From DASRDE01 sp035652755 (GTDB taxonomy: Bacteria > Vulcanimicrobiota > Vulcanimicrobiia > Vulcanimicrobiales > Vulcanimicrobiaceae): a stretch of DNA of 11,372 bases. Below are positions 4,801 to 11,372 of the stretch, one piece after another (the stretch's first letter is position 1; every line of letters begins with the position of its first letter). Position numbers and translations under genes: made by a program. Location: contig DASRDE010000008.1 in the NCBI GenBank assembly GCA_035652755.1, forward strand, positions 1 through 11,372. The letters are read 5' to 3'. Under the pieces are notes generated by a model, which searched no databases, was not told the origin of the DNA, and saw only the letters and a program-made list of their open reading frames with translations.

Positions 4801-7413
4801 ATGAGAAGCCAGGAACTGCGCTCGGCGTTCGTCGAGTTTTTTACCTCACGCGGCCATCGGCACGTGCCGTCGGCAAGTTTGATTCCGGACGCCATGTCGA
4901 CCACGCTGTTCACGATCGCGGGCATGGAGCAGTTCGTTCCCGCATTCTTGGGCGACGAGCCGCCGCCGGCGACAAACGTCGTAACGGTTCAGCGTTGTCT
5001 GCGCGTCGCCGGCGCCAAGAGCGACATCGAGAACGTCGGGCGAACCGGGCGTCACGGCACGTTCCTGGAGATGCTCGGCAACTTCAGTTTCGGCGGCTAT
5101 TACAAGGCGCAGGCCATTGCCTACGCTTGGGAGTTCGTGACCGGATGCTTGCGTCTGGATCCGGCGCGGCTGGCGGTGACGGTACACACCGGCGACGACG
5201 AGGCGGCCGAAATCTGGCACGATCGCATCGGCATTCCGTCCGAACGCATCTCGCGCTTCGACGAGGACAATTTTTGGACGATGGGCCCCACCGGCCCATG
5301 CGGGCCCTGTACCGAAATCTTTTACGACACCGGCGCGGAGAACGCGCTCGGACCCGGGGACGACGGACCAAACAAGGGGAACCGCTGGGTCGAGATTTGG
5401 AACGTCGTGTTCCAGCAATACAATCGCGACGCTGCCGGAGAATTGGAAGAGCTGCCCCGCAAACAGATCGACACGGGCGCGGGCCTGGAGCGCATCCTCG
5501 CAGTGGTCAACGGCAAAGTCTCGATGTACGAAACGGATCTTTTTACCGATCTGATCGACGCGCAGCCCGAGCCGCAGACACAGCTGAGCCGGAAAGATCG
5601 GCTCGAGCGCCGCAACATCATCGCCGACCACGCGCGTGCCGTCACGTTTCTGATCAACGACGGCGTCTATCCGGGAAACACGGACCGCGGATACGTGCTC
5701 CGCTTTCTCATCCGCCGCGCCATTCGCAACGGCCGGCTGCTCGGCTATCCGAACGGTTTTCTCACCGAGCTGGTTCCCGCGGTCGTGCAGTCGCTCGAAC
5801 CGGGCTATCCCGAGCTGAGAGCCAACGCGTCGCGGATCCAGAGCGCATTGCGGACCGAGGAGCAGACCTTCGATCGCACGCTGGAGCGCGGCATGGCAAT
5901 GCTCGACGAGCGGCTGTCGTCCATTGCCGCGGGCGGCAGGCTCTCGGGCGAAGCGGTCTTCGTGCTGCACGACACGTACGGATTTCCCGTCGAACTCACG
6001 CGCGAGATTGCCGCCGAACGCGGCATCGAAATCGATCATGCGGGCTTTACCGCGGCGATGAATCAGCAGCGCGAACGGGCCCGCGCCGACGCGGCGGCAA
6101 AGCGCGCCGCGGTTACGCTGGCCGAATTGCCGGCGACCAAGAGCGAGTTTCTCGGCTATGAAGGGCTCGACGCCGAAGGGACGATCGTCGCGATCGTCAA
6201 GGACGGCGCAATCGTGCACGAGATCTCGCAGGGCGATTCGGCGCAAATCATTCTGGACCGCACGTCATTCTATGCGGAAAAAGGCGGCCAGATCGGCGAC
6301 CGCGGCGTGCTGACGGGGCTTGGATCGGAAGAAGCGCTGTTCGACGTGACCGACACGCAATACCAGGGCGAGGCAATCGTCCATCACGGTACGCTCGTGC
6401 GTGGCAGCCTGCGGACGGGGGAAACCGCGCACGCGCGGGTTCACGCGCAGTGGCGCCAGGAGATTCGGCGTCATCATACCTCCGCGCATCTGCTGCAGCG
6501 CGCGCTCAAGGACGTCATCGGCGAAGACGTTGCGCAGGCGGGAAGCTGGGTCGGGATCGATCGGATGCGCTTCGATTTTCGTTCGCCCTCGGGAGCGCTG
6601 ACGGCCGATCAGAAGCGCGAGATTGCCCGGCGCGTCAACGAGATGATTCGCGACGACACGCCGCTGCAGACGCGCGTTCTGCCGATCGAAGAGGCCAAGG
6701 CCAGCGGCGCGATCATGATGTTCGGCGAAAAGTATGGAGAAAGCGTTCGGGTGGTGCACGCGGGTCCGTCGGTCGAGTTCTGCGGCGGCACGCACGCGCA
6801 TTCGACCGGCGAATTGGGCCTGTTCGTTATTTTGAACGAGTTTTCGATCGGAAGCGGCATCCGCCGAATCGAGTCGTGCGTCTCGCGCTCGGCCGAAGAG
6901 TTCACGCAGCGTCAGCAGGAGCTAGTGGCAGACCTGGCTGCATCGCTTGCAGCGTCACCCGACGAGCTGGGCGATCGCATCGCCAAGCTGCAGCGCGACG
7001 TTCGCGATCTGCAAAATGCCGTAGGCGAGCTCAAGGCCCGGCTGGCCGCATCCGATGCGCAAACATACGTCGACCGCGCGCAGCGCGCAGGCGGCAAGAC
7101 ATTCGTCGGTGCCGTCGTGCCCGAGGCCAACGCCGAGGCGCTGCGCCATCTGAACAGCGCGATCCGCCAGCGGTTGGCCAGCGGCGTAATCGCGCTTGCG
7201 GGCGTCGACGACGGCACCGTCAGCTTGCTCGTGAGCGCGAGCGACGACATGGTCAAAGCCGGCGTGCACGCGGGCAATCTGGTCAAACTGGCCGCGCCGC
7301 TGGTCGAAGGAAAAGGCGGCGGTCAAGCCGCGCAGGCGCAGGGCGGCGGCAAGGATCCGGCACGAGCGCCGCAAGCGGTTGACGCAATTCGCGAGGCTGT
7401 GCTGAGCGCGTGA
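4801..7413 (+). CDS. alaS: Alanine--tRNA ligase
   Basis: This 870-residue class II synthetase charges tRNA-Ala and clears misacylated products. The start ATG 4801 gives the normal N-terminus (SQELRSAFVEFFTSRGHRHVPSASL). The catalytic domain includes LFTIAGMEQF, QRCLRVAG, ENVGRTGRHGTFLEMLGNFS and GPTGPCGPCTEIFYD. The helical tRNA-recognition part follows (RNIIADHARAVTFLINDGVYP, RGYVLRFLIRRAIRNG). The editing domain has both zinc-site motifs intact: HTSAH (His559, His563) and CGGTH (Cys661, His665), close to E. coli 564/568 and 666/670. A coiled-coil linker (about 700-745) leads to the C-Ala/DHHA1 domain with a glycine-rich loop (GKGGGQAAQAQGGG) and the terminal helix. Length is standard (E. 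coli 876). Nothing catalytic is missing. It shares a GTGA overlap with the exported-protein gene downstream, so it probably heads a four-gene transcript. Confidence 0.98.
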   Translation: MRSQELRSAFVEFFTSRGHRHVPSASLIPDAMSTTLFTIAGMEQFVPAFLGDEPPPATNVVTVQRCLRVAGAKSDIENVGRTGRHGTFLEMLGNFSFGGYYKAQAIAYAWEFVTGCLRLDPARLAVTVHTGDDEAAEIWHDRIGIPSERISRFDEDNFWTMGPTGPCGPCTEIFYDTGAENALGPGDDGPNKGNRWVEIWNVVFQQYNRDAAGELEELPRKQIDTGAGLERILAVVNGKVSMYETDLFTDLIDAQPEPQTQLSRKDRLERRNIIADHARAVTFLINDGVYPGNTDRGYVLRFLIRRAIRNGRLLGYPNGFLTELVPAVVQSLEPGYPELRANASRIQSALRTEEQTFDRTLERGMAMLDERLSSIAAGGRLSGEAVFVLHDTYGFPVELTREIAAERGIEIDHAGFTAAMNQQRERARADAAAKRAAVTLAELPATKSEFLGYEGLDAEGTIVAIVKDGAIVHEISQGDSAQIILDRTSFYAEKGGQIGDRGVLTGLGSEEALFDVTDTQYQGEAIVHHGTLVRGSLRTGETAHARVHAQWRQEIRRHHTSAHLLQRALKDVIGEDVAQAGSWVGIDRMRFDFRSPSGALTADQKREIARRVNEMIRDDTPLQTRVLPIEEAKASGAIMMFGEKYGESVRVVHAGPSVEFCGGTHAHSTGELGLFVILNEFSIGSGIRRIESCVSRSAEEFTQRQQELVADLAASLAASPDELGDRIAKLQRDVRDLQNAVGELKARLAASDAQTYVDRAQRAGGKTFVGAVVPEANAEALRHLNSAIRQRLASGVIALAGVDDGTVSLLVSASDDMVKAGVHAGNLVKLAAPLVEGKGGGQAAQAQGGGKDPARAPQAVDAIREAVLSA

Positions 7414-8075
7414 TCGCGCTCGCGCTCGCCGCCGCGCTCGGTGCGCCGCTGGATTCGCAACTGGTGCTCGAGCGCTACGCCGCGCGGTTGTTGGCCCTCG
7501 AGCCGCCAAAGGCAATGATTTTCACGTACAGCGTCTCCCAGGCCGGCCCGCGCAACATCGAACAGACGCACCGCATCTATCGCAGCGGAGATTTGGTTCG
7601 CGACGAAACGCTCACCAGCGAAGGACAGCCGGTCCGCCCGAAGGTCACGCGGATCGCACACTACCGCGACCGGTATTCGCTCGACACGATCGCTCCGCGC
7701 ACCACGCAGTACGCGCTGTTGTTCATGCGTGCGGTGCGATCGGGCAACTCGTACGATTACGTCTACCGGGCCGAACCGCTCGGGGTCACCGGCGCCTTCG
7801 TCGTCGAAGGCGTCACCATCGACGGAAGAAGCTATCTTCCGTCGTCGGTGCGTTTCCACTCGTCGAACGGCGGCGTCAGCGGCTCGGGAACCATCGACTT
7901 CGGACGCGCAGGAAAGCACTGGATGGCGACGGCGGCGAGCGTCGAAGCGAGCGTCGAAGGAAAACCGGCGCGCGAGCGCATTACCTTTAGCGGATACGTC
8001 TTTCCGGGGAGCTTGCCGAAATCCACGTTTCAAGCGCCGAAGCCGTTGCCGACGCCGGCACTGCCCACGTTCTGA
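7410..8075 (+). CDS. Exported protein of unknown function
   Basis: I do not recognise this 221-residue protein. It begins with a short hydrophobic alanine/leucine stretch (2-12, ending LGAP) that looks like a signal peptide with little or no basic n-region. The rest is rich in beta-prone segments with alternating hydrophobic and polar residues (MIFTYSVSQAG, THRIYRSGDLVRDET, THYRDRY-like arginine/tyrosine runs, SGSGTIDFG, RITFSGYVFPG) and ends in a proline-rich tail (PKPLPTPALPTF). No cysteine or lipobox is seen after the leader. A periplasmic beta-sandwich or LolA-like carrier fold is possible but unproven. GTG 7410 overlaps the alaS stop (GTGA), and an in-frame stop at 7380-7382 with no other start codon after it makes this start the only conventional choice. 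Its neighbours downstream are two polytopic membrane proteins, which suggests an envelope role. Confidence 0.75.
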   Translation: MIALALAAALGAPLDSQLVLERYAARLLALEPPKAMIFTYSVSQAGPRNIEQTHRIYRSGDLVRDETLTSEGQPVRPKVTRIAHYRDRYSLDTIAPRTTQYALLFMRAVRSGNSYDYVYRAEPLGVTGAFVVEGVTIDGRSYLPSSVRFHSSNGGVSGSGTIDFGRAGKHWMATAASVEASVEGKPARERITFSGYVFPGSLPKSTFQAPKPLPTPALPTF

Positions 8076-8122
8076 GCGCGCCGCGCCTGGCCGCGCGTGC
8101 GGCCGGGTGGGCCGCGTGGCTC

Positions 8123-9538
8123 GTGCCGCTCGCCGTTTACGCCTTCTCCCTCGACGGCGCCATCGGTTTTTGGGATACGGGAGAAGCGCAGACCGTGCCG
8201 TGGATCTTCGGCATCATGCACCCAACGGGATTTCCCGTCTTCACGATCGCCGGCGGCCTCTTCGCGCACGCGTTTGCCTTCGGCGCGGTCTCCTGGCGCA
8301 TGGCGCTTTTTAGCGCGGTCGCCATGAGCGGTGCAGCGTGGCTCGTCTCACGCATTGCGTTCGAAATCGAGCCGGAGCCGTGGACGGCGTGCGCGGCTGC
8401 ATGGCTCTTTGCCTTCGGCGAAATCGCGTGGGGGCGCGGAACTCGTACGGAAGTTCACGCAGCGGTCGCATTTTTCGCAGCGCTCACGCTGTACGCCGCA
8501 GTCCGCTGGATACGCCGGCGCGAGCCTGCGGTGCTAATCGCGGGCGGTCTTGTCTGGGGCTTGGGAATGGCGACGCATCCGCTGGTCGCGCTGCTCGGGC
8601 CCGGATTGCTGTGCGCATTTCTCTCACGCGTGCGCAGCGTGGAGCGCCGTACCGCCGCGATCGCTGCGGGCGCGGTTCTTGCCGGACTGGCCGTGTACGC
8701 GTACTTGCCGATCCGCAGCGCAATGGTGACGCACATGCATTTGGATCCGACGGCGCAGCTCGGCCTGCCGCCGGGGCAGTCGTTTTGGGACAACGGGCAC
8801 CCGGCGTCGCTCGCGGGCTTCCGGCAGGTGATCAGCGGCGCGGATTTCGGCGCGGGCGGAACGTTCATGCACCTGTTCGAGGCCGCAACGTATTCGGGCG
8901 GAGGCATGAAGTACGCACTGGCCGCGATCAAAGAATTCACACCGGTCGGCTTAGCGCTTGCGATCGTGGGAGGGGTTCTGCTGACGGCTGCGGAGCGGTG
9001 GATCGGTGCCGCGCTGCTGCTCGCACTCGCCGTTCCCACGGATTTCACGTTTGCTTATACGATCGAAGCCGATCCCGAGCGTTACTACCTGATCTCGTTT
9101 CTCATCCTCTCGGTGTTTGCTGCGTACGGAGTCCATCGAGCCACCGAACGCGTGCCGTGGGGGCGATTGCTCGGGGCCGCCGCGCTCTTTGCGCTCGCGG
9201 GGGCGCTCTTGTGGACGAACCGCGACAAGTTCGATCAACGCAACGACACGGGCGCGCAGTCGCTCATTTCGACGATCCTCCGGCGCACGCCCGACAACGC
9301 AATCCTCCTCTCACCCTGGCTCGATGCGACGCCGCTGGCATACGCAGCGTACGTGGAGCATCGCCTCGGCCGCCGGATACTGCACTCGACGTGGCTGAGC
9401 GATGACGCGCAATACGTTCCGAAATGGGCCAAGACGCGGCCCGTGTACGTGGTCGATAAGCTGTGGGGCAGCGTCCCCGGATACCACACGATCGCGCTGA
9501 ACACGTCGCCTACGCTCTACCGTATCGTGAAGAATTGA
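8123..9538 (+). CDS. DUF2723 polytopic membrane protein, probable GT-C glycosyltransferase
   Basis: This 471-residue protein has about ten or more hydrophobic segments and the DUF2723 hallmarks. These are FWDTGE (16-21) with HPTGFP (33-38) in the first external loop, YLPIRS (194-199), and a following FWDNGHPASLAGFRQVISG that resembles the family's WGNP-type loop. The C-terminal part is soluble and probably outside the membrane (PDNAILLSPWLDATPLAYAAYVE). DUF2723 proteins have a GT-C fold and are thought to transfer sugar from a lipid carrier; the eukaryotic member TMEM260 is a protein O-mannosyltransferase. The acidic pair in FWDTGE is the likely active site by analogy. GTG 8123 is the first usual start codon but cuts the first membrane helix. 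The frame is open back to 7991, and a CTG at 8072 overlaps the previous stop (CTGA) and would restore the helix. The true start is probably 8072. Confidence 0.85.
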   Translation: MPLAVYAFSLDGAIGFWDTGEAQTVPWIFGIMHPTGFPVFTIAGGLFAHAFAFGAVSWRMALFSAVAMSGAAWLVSRIAFEIEPEPWTACAAAWLFAFGEIAWGRGTRTEVHAAVAFFAALTLYAAVRWIRRREPAVLIAGGLVWGLGMATHPLVALLGPGLLCAFLSRVRSVERRTAAIAAGAVLAGLAVYAYLPIRSAMVTHMHLDPTAQLGLPPGQSFWDNGHPASLAGFRQVISGADFGAGGTFMHLFEAATYSGGGMKYALAAIKEFTPVGLALAIVGGVLLTAAERWIGAALLLALAVPTDFTFAYTIEADPERYYLISFLILSVFAAYGVHRATERVPWGRLLGAAALFALAGALLWTNRDKFDQRNDTGAQSLISTILRRTPDNAILLSPWLDATPLAYAAYVEHRLGRRILHSTWLSDDAQYVPKWAKTRPVYVVDKLWGSVPGYHTIALNTSPTLYRIVKN

Positions 9539-10707
9539 TGCGCTCGCGTGCAGTTTGGGCGGGCGCAGCCGCCTTTGCGGTGACGCTCGCCGTTTCACAC
9601 CTGCGGTCGACGCCGTACAACAACTACGTCTTGCTCGCGCAGGCGCTGCTGCACGGACACGTGTGGATCGATTGGCCGGGCGAGTACATCGACGCGCTTG
9701 CGTACAATGGTCAGCACTACGTCATCGAAGCACCCTTACCGGCGCTTCTGCTGCTTCCGTACGTCGCCGTCGCCGGAACCGCCGCGAATCAAACGCTGCT
9801 CGCAGCCGTGCTCTGTGCGATTGCGATCGGCGCGGGCTGGCGGCTGGGCGAACTTCTGGGCCTTTCCGATCGCACCAACGTCTGGCTGTGCGCCTTCGCG
9901 CTTGCCGGAACCGATCTGTTGTGGTGCGCGATGCTGGGCGACGTGTGGTTTCTCGCGCACGTGAGCGCGTTCTGCTTTACGATGCTTGCGCTCGTCGAAG
10001 TCTGCGGGCGGCGCCGCGCGTGGCTGGTCGCGCTGTGGGCCGTGTGCGCCGCCGAGTCGCGATTTACAATGGCGCTCGCGATTCCCGTCTATGCGCTGCT
10101 CTTGGCAGCCGGCGATCCGCAAAGCGACGTCATGACTCTGCGGCTCGCGCCGCGCCGGCTGTTGCCGTTCGCCGCGGTGCTGGCGGCGGCGGCCGTTTTC
10201 TGGGTCTGGTACAACGCCGCGCGCTGGGGAACTGCCGCGGACATCGGCTACGTCACGTGGTATCACCAGGACCAAGCCGGGATGCCGTACGGTTCGCCGT
10301 TTCAGCTGCGGTACTTGGGCTACGAGCTGTGGTCGTTCTTCCAACAGTACCCCGCGTACGCGGCCGCGTGGCCGTGGTTTCGTCCCAGTTACTCGGGCGT
10401 CGCGCTCACGTGGACGAGCCCTGCGCTGATCTACGCGTTCGCAGCTTCGCGCCCGCGTCCGCTGGTCGCCGCACTCTGGGCGGCGGCGCTGCTGACCGCG
10501 ATTCCGAATTTTCTCTACTACGTGAACGGCTTTGCGCAGTACGGCATGCGCCATGCGCTCGACTTCATTCCGTTCTTGTTCGCGCTGATGTGCCTGGGAG
10601 CTCGCGAGAAGTTTCCGGTTTGGGCAAAGGCCTTGGTCGTGTACTCCTGCGCAGCCAGCCTCTACGGCGTGTGGTTTTGGAACGTCTACGTGCGGCCGGG
10701 AAACTAA
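9538..10707 (+). CDS. Polytopic membrane protein, GT-C glycosyltransferase-like
   Basis: The ATG at 9538 shares its A with the upstream TGA stop and follows gaagaa, so I prefer it to an in-frame start at 9463 inside the previous gene. It gives 389 residues with about nine or ten membrane segments. After the first helix comes PYNNYVLLAQALLHGHVWIDWP (26-47), then YNGQHYVIEAPLPALLLLPY (56-75). This pattern of an aromatic, acidic loop followed by a Y-x-G-x-x-Y-x-x-x-x-P-P/L-P segment is shared by many uncharacterised GT-C/PMT-like proteins of Chloroflexota, Actinomycetota and relatives. Asp52 and Glu64 in the first large loop are candidate catalytic or metal-binding acids. Near the C-terminus GMRHALDFIPF (336-346) is another recurring motif in such proteins. 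The substrate is unknown. The coupling to the DUF2723 gene suggests that the two act in one glycan or lipid-sugar pathway. Confidence 0.72.
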   Translation: MRSRAVWAGAAAFAVTLAVSHLRSTPYNNYVLLAQALLHGHVWIDWPGEYIDALAYNGQHYVIEAPLPALLLLPYVAVAGTAANQTLLAAVLCAIAIGAGWRLGELLGLSDRTNVWLCAFALAGTDLLWCAMLGDVWFLAHVSAFCFTMLALVEVCGRRRAWLVALWAVCAAESRFTMALAIPVYALLLAAGDPQSDVMTLRLAPRRLLPFAAVLAAAAVFWVWYNAARWGTAADIGYVTWYHQDQAGMPYGSPFQLRYLGYELWSFFQQYPAYAAAWPWFRPSYSGVALTWTSPALIYAFAASRPRPLVAALWAAALLTAIPNFLYYVNGFAQYGMRHALDFIPFLFALMCLGAREKFPVWAKALVVYSCAASLYGVWFWNVYVRPGN

Positions 10708-10726
10708 CCGCGCCGGGCCTCTTTCT

Positions 10727-11372
10727 TCAAGGCGCGCGCGAAAGGACGATCTCCTCGAACGAATCGCGCAGCGATGCCGAATCTGCGGCCGGAGCTCCGC
10801 ACACGGTTCCCGCGCAGACGAAGGCAGCCGGCTTTTCGGCCGCACTCAGGCCCCGGCGCTCCAGCGCATCGTCCTCACCGGCGACGATCGTGCGAACGGA
10901 CAAGAACGGCGAGGGCAAGCCGAGCGCGGCGCCGCGCAGTTCCGCAGTCTGCGCGACGCTGCCGACCAGAACGACGCTCGTTTCGGGCCAGAGGTACCGC
11001 CGCACGGCTTTTGCGAGCGGCGCCGCGAAGATTCCGGCACGCTGATACGTATCGGCATACACCAGCAGCGCGGAACGCGCGACGTCGCGCCAGCGCGGCT
11101 GATCGTCCAGCACCGCCAAGCGCAGCAAACTTTCGGCCAGCGACGCGTTATCCGGCAGGGGACGATCGCGAACCGCCAGATTGCCCAGCGCTTCTTCGAA
11201 CGGCGCACGATCGTAGAATCCGCCTTCCGGGGCGGAAAAGTGCGCCGCGATCGCTTCGGCGAGCGCGCGGGCACGCTGCAAAAAGCGCGGCTCGCCGGTG
11301 TATTCGTGCGCGTCGAGCAGCGCGCGAAGATAGGCCTGCTGATCGGTGAGCAAACCGCGCACGCTCGGCGCG
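10727..11372 (-). CDS. YyaL/DUF255-type protein, C-terminal part (5' end beyond window)
   Basis: Read on the minus strand, this frame is open to the window edge and ends at TGA (10729-10727). About 215 residues are visible of a family of roughly 600-700. GLLTDQQAYLRALLDAHEYTGEPRFLQRARAL and PLPDNASLAESLLRLAVLDD are helices of the six-hairpin-type domain. AGIFAAPLAKAVRRYLWPETSVVLVG and the terminal CAGTVC motif (C-x4-C) followed by a short helix match the C-terminus of YyaL/SPATA20-like proteins. Those carry an N-terminal thioredoxin-like DUF255 domain, which would lie outside the window. Biochemical function is unsettled in the family. The V at 11362 (GTG) is internal, since the family motif runs through it. 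The gene converges on the membrane protein gene with only 19 bases between stops, so it belongs to a separate transcript. Confidence 0.8.
   Translation of the reverse strand, partial: APSVRGLLTDQQAYLRALLDAHEYTGEPRFLQRARALAEAIAAHFSAPEGGFYDRAPFEEALGNLAVRDRPLPDNASLAESLLRLAVLDDQPRWRDVARSALLVYADTYQRAGIFAAPLAKAVRRYLWPETSVVLVGSVAQTAELRGAALGLPSPFLSVRTIVAGEDDALERRGLSAAEKPAAFVCAGTVCGAPAADSASLRDSFEEIVLSRAP

Noticed and set aside
4846..6246. Long minus-strand open frame (466 codons) opposite alaS
   Set aside because: It lies wholly antisense to the well-supported alaS coding frame. Its composition (arginine- and aspartate-rich, no domain motifs) is that of a high-GC antisense shadow.
9463..9537. Earlier in-frame GTG start for the second GT-C-like gene
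   Set aside because: It would add 25 mostly polar residues encoded inside the DUF2723 gene. The ATG at 9538 overlaps the stop, has a purine-rich site and starts directly before a basic n-region and membrane helix.
10709..10736. Possible bidirectional terminator between the convergent genes (CGCGCC/GGCGCG)
   Set aside because: The stem is only six pairs with a 16-base loop and has no T-run on either side, so it is not distinguishable from chance in GC-rich sequence.
1..11372. CRISPR array, tRNA/rRNA genes, insertion sequences, phage or defence genes
   Set aside because: I saw no regularly spaced repeats, no tRNA or rRNA signatures, no transposase or integrase motifs and no terminal inverted repeats on either strand.

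Overview
The window is a gene-dense (about 95% coding), high-GC bacterial chromosome segment with almost all genes on the + strand, many of them joined by 1-4 base stop/start overlaps. Gene content and order (rarA, a group I cysteine desulfurase, a DUF948/YtxH pair, an RsbV-RsbW-SigB-type partner-switching cassette, alaS) resemble the rarA-iscS-alaS neighbourhood of Firmicutes and other Terrabacteria. The high GC, frequent GTG starts and DUF2723-type membrane glycosyltransferase would fit a deep-branching group such as Candidatus Eremiobacterota, Chloroflexota or Actinomycetota relatives. That placement is inference; no rRNA or other decisive marker lies in the window. I see no mobile element, CRISPR array, tRNA, rRNA or sign of recent transfer, and no gene-free stretch above 300 bases.

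Layout. 1-983: 3' part of rarA (replication-associated AAA+ ATPase), with a perfect 10-bp hairpin over its stop codon. 1076-2242: cysteine desulfurase. 2243-2352: a 110-base gap with a good candidate stress-sigma promoter (TTTTAA-14-GGGAAT) and a structured leader. 2353-4735: a tight five-gene unit of DUF948 membrane protein, YtxH-like membrane protein, anti-sigma antagonist, anti-sigma kinase and SigB/SigF-type sigma factor. 4801-7413: alanyl-tRNA synthetase, followed without a gap by an unrecognised exported protein (7410-8075), a DUF2723 membrane protein (8123-9538, start probably further upstream) and a second GT-C-like membrane protein (9538-10707). 10727-11372: convergent minus-strand gene, the C-terminal part of a YyaL/DUF255-type protein cut by the window end.

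Working together. The central unit is the most interesting part. In Bacillus subtilis the ytxGHJ (csb40) operon is a SigB-controlled general stress operon at a separate locus; here ytxG/ytxH-like genes are the first genes of the operon that encodes the sigma switch itself, behind a promoter candidate that looks like a SigB target. This suggests an autoregulated envelope or general stress module. The downstream group couples a core translation enzyme to three envelope proteins, two of them probable lipid-linked-sugar glycosyltransferases.
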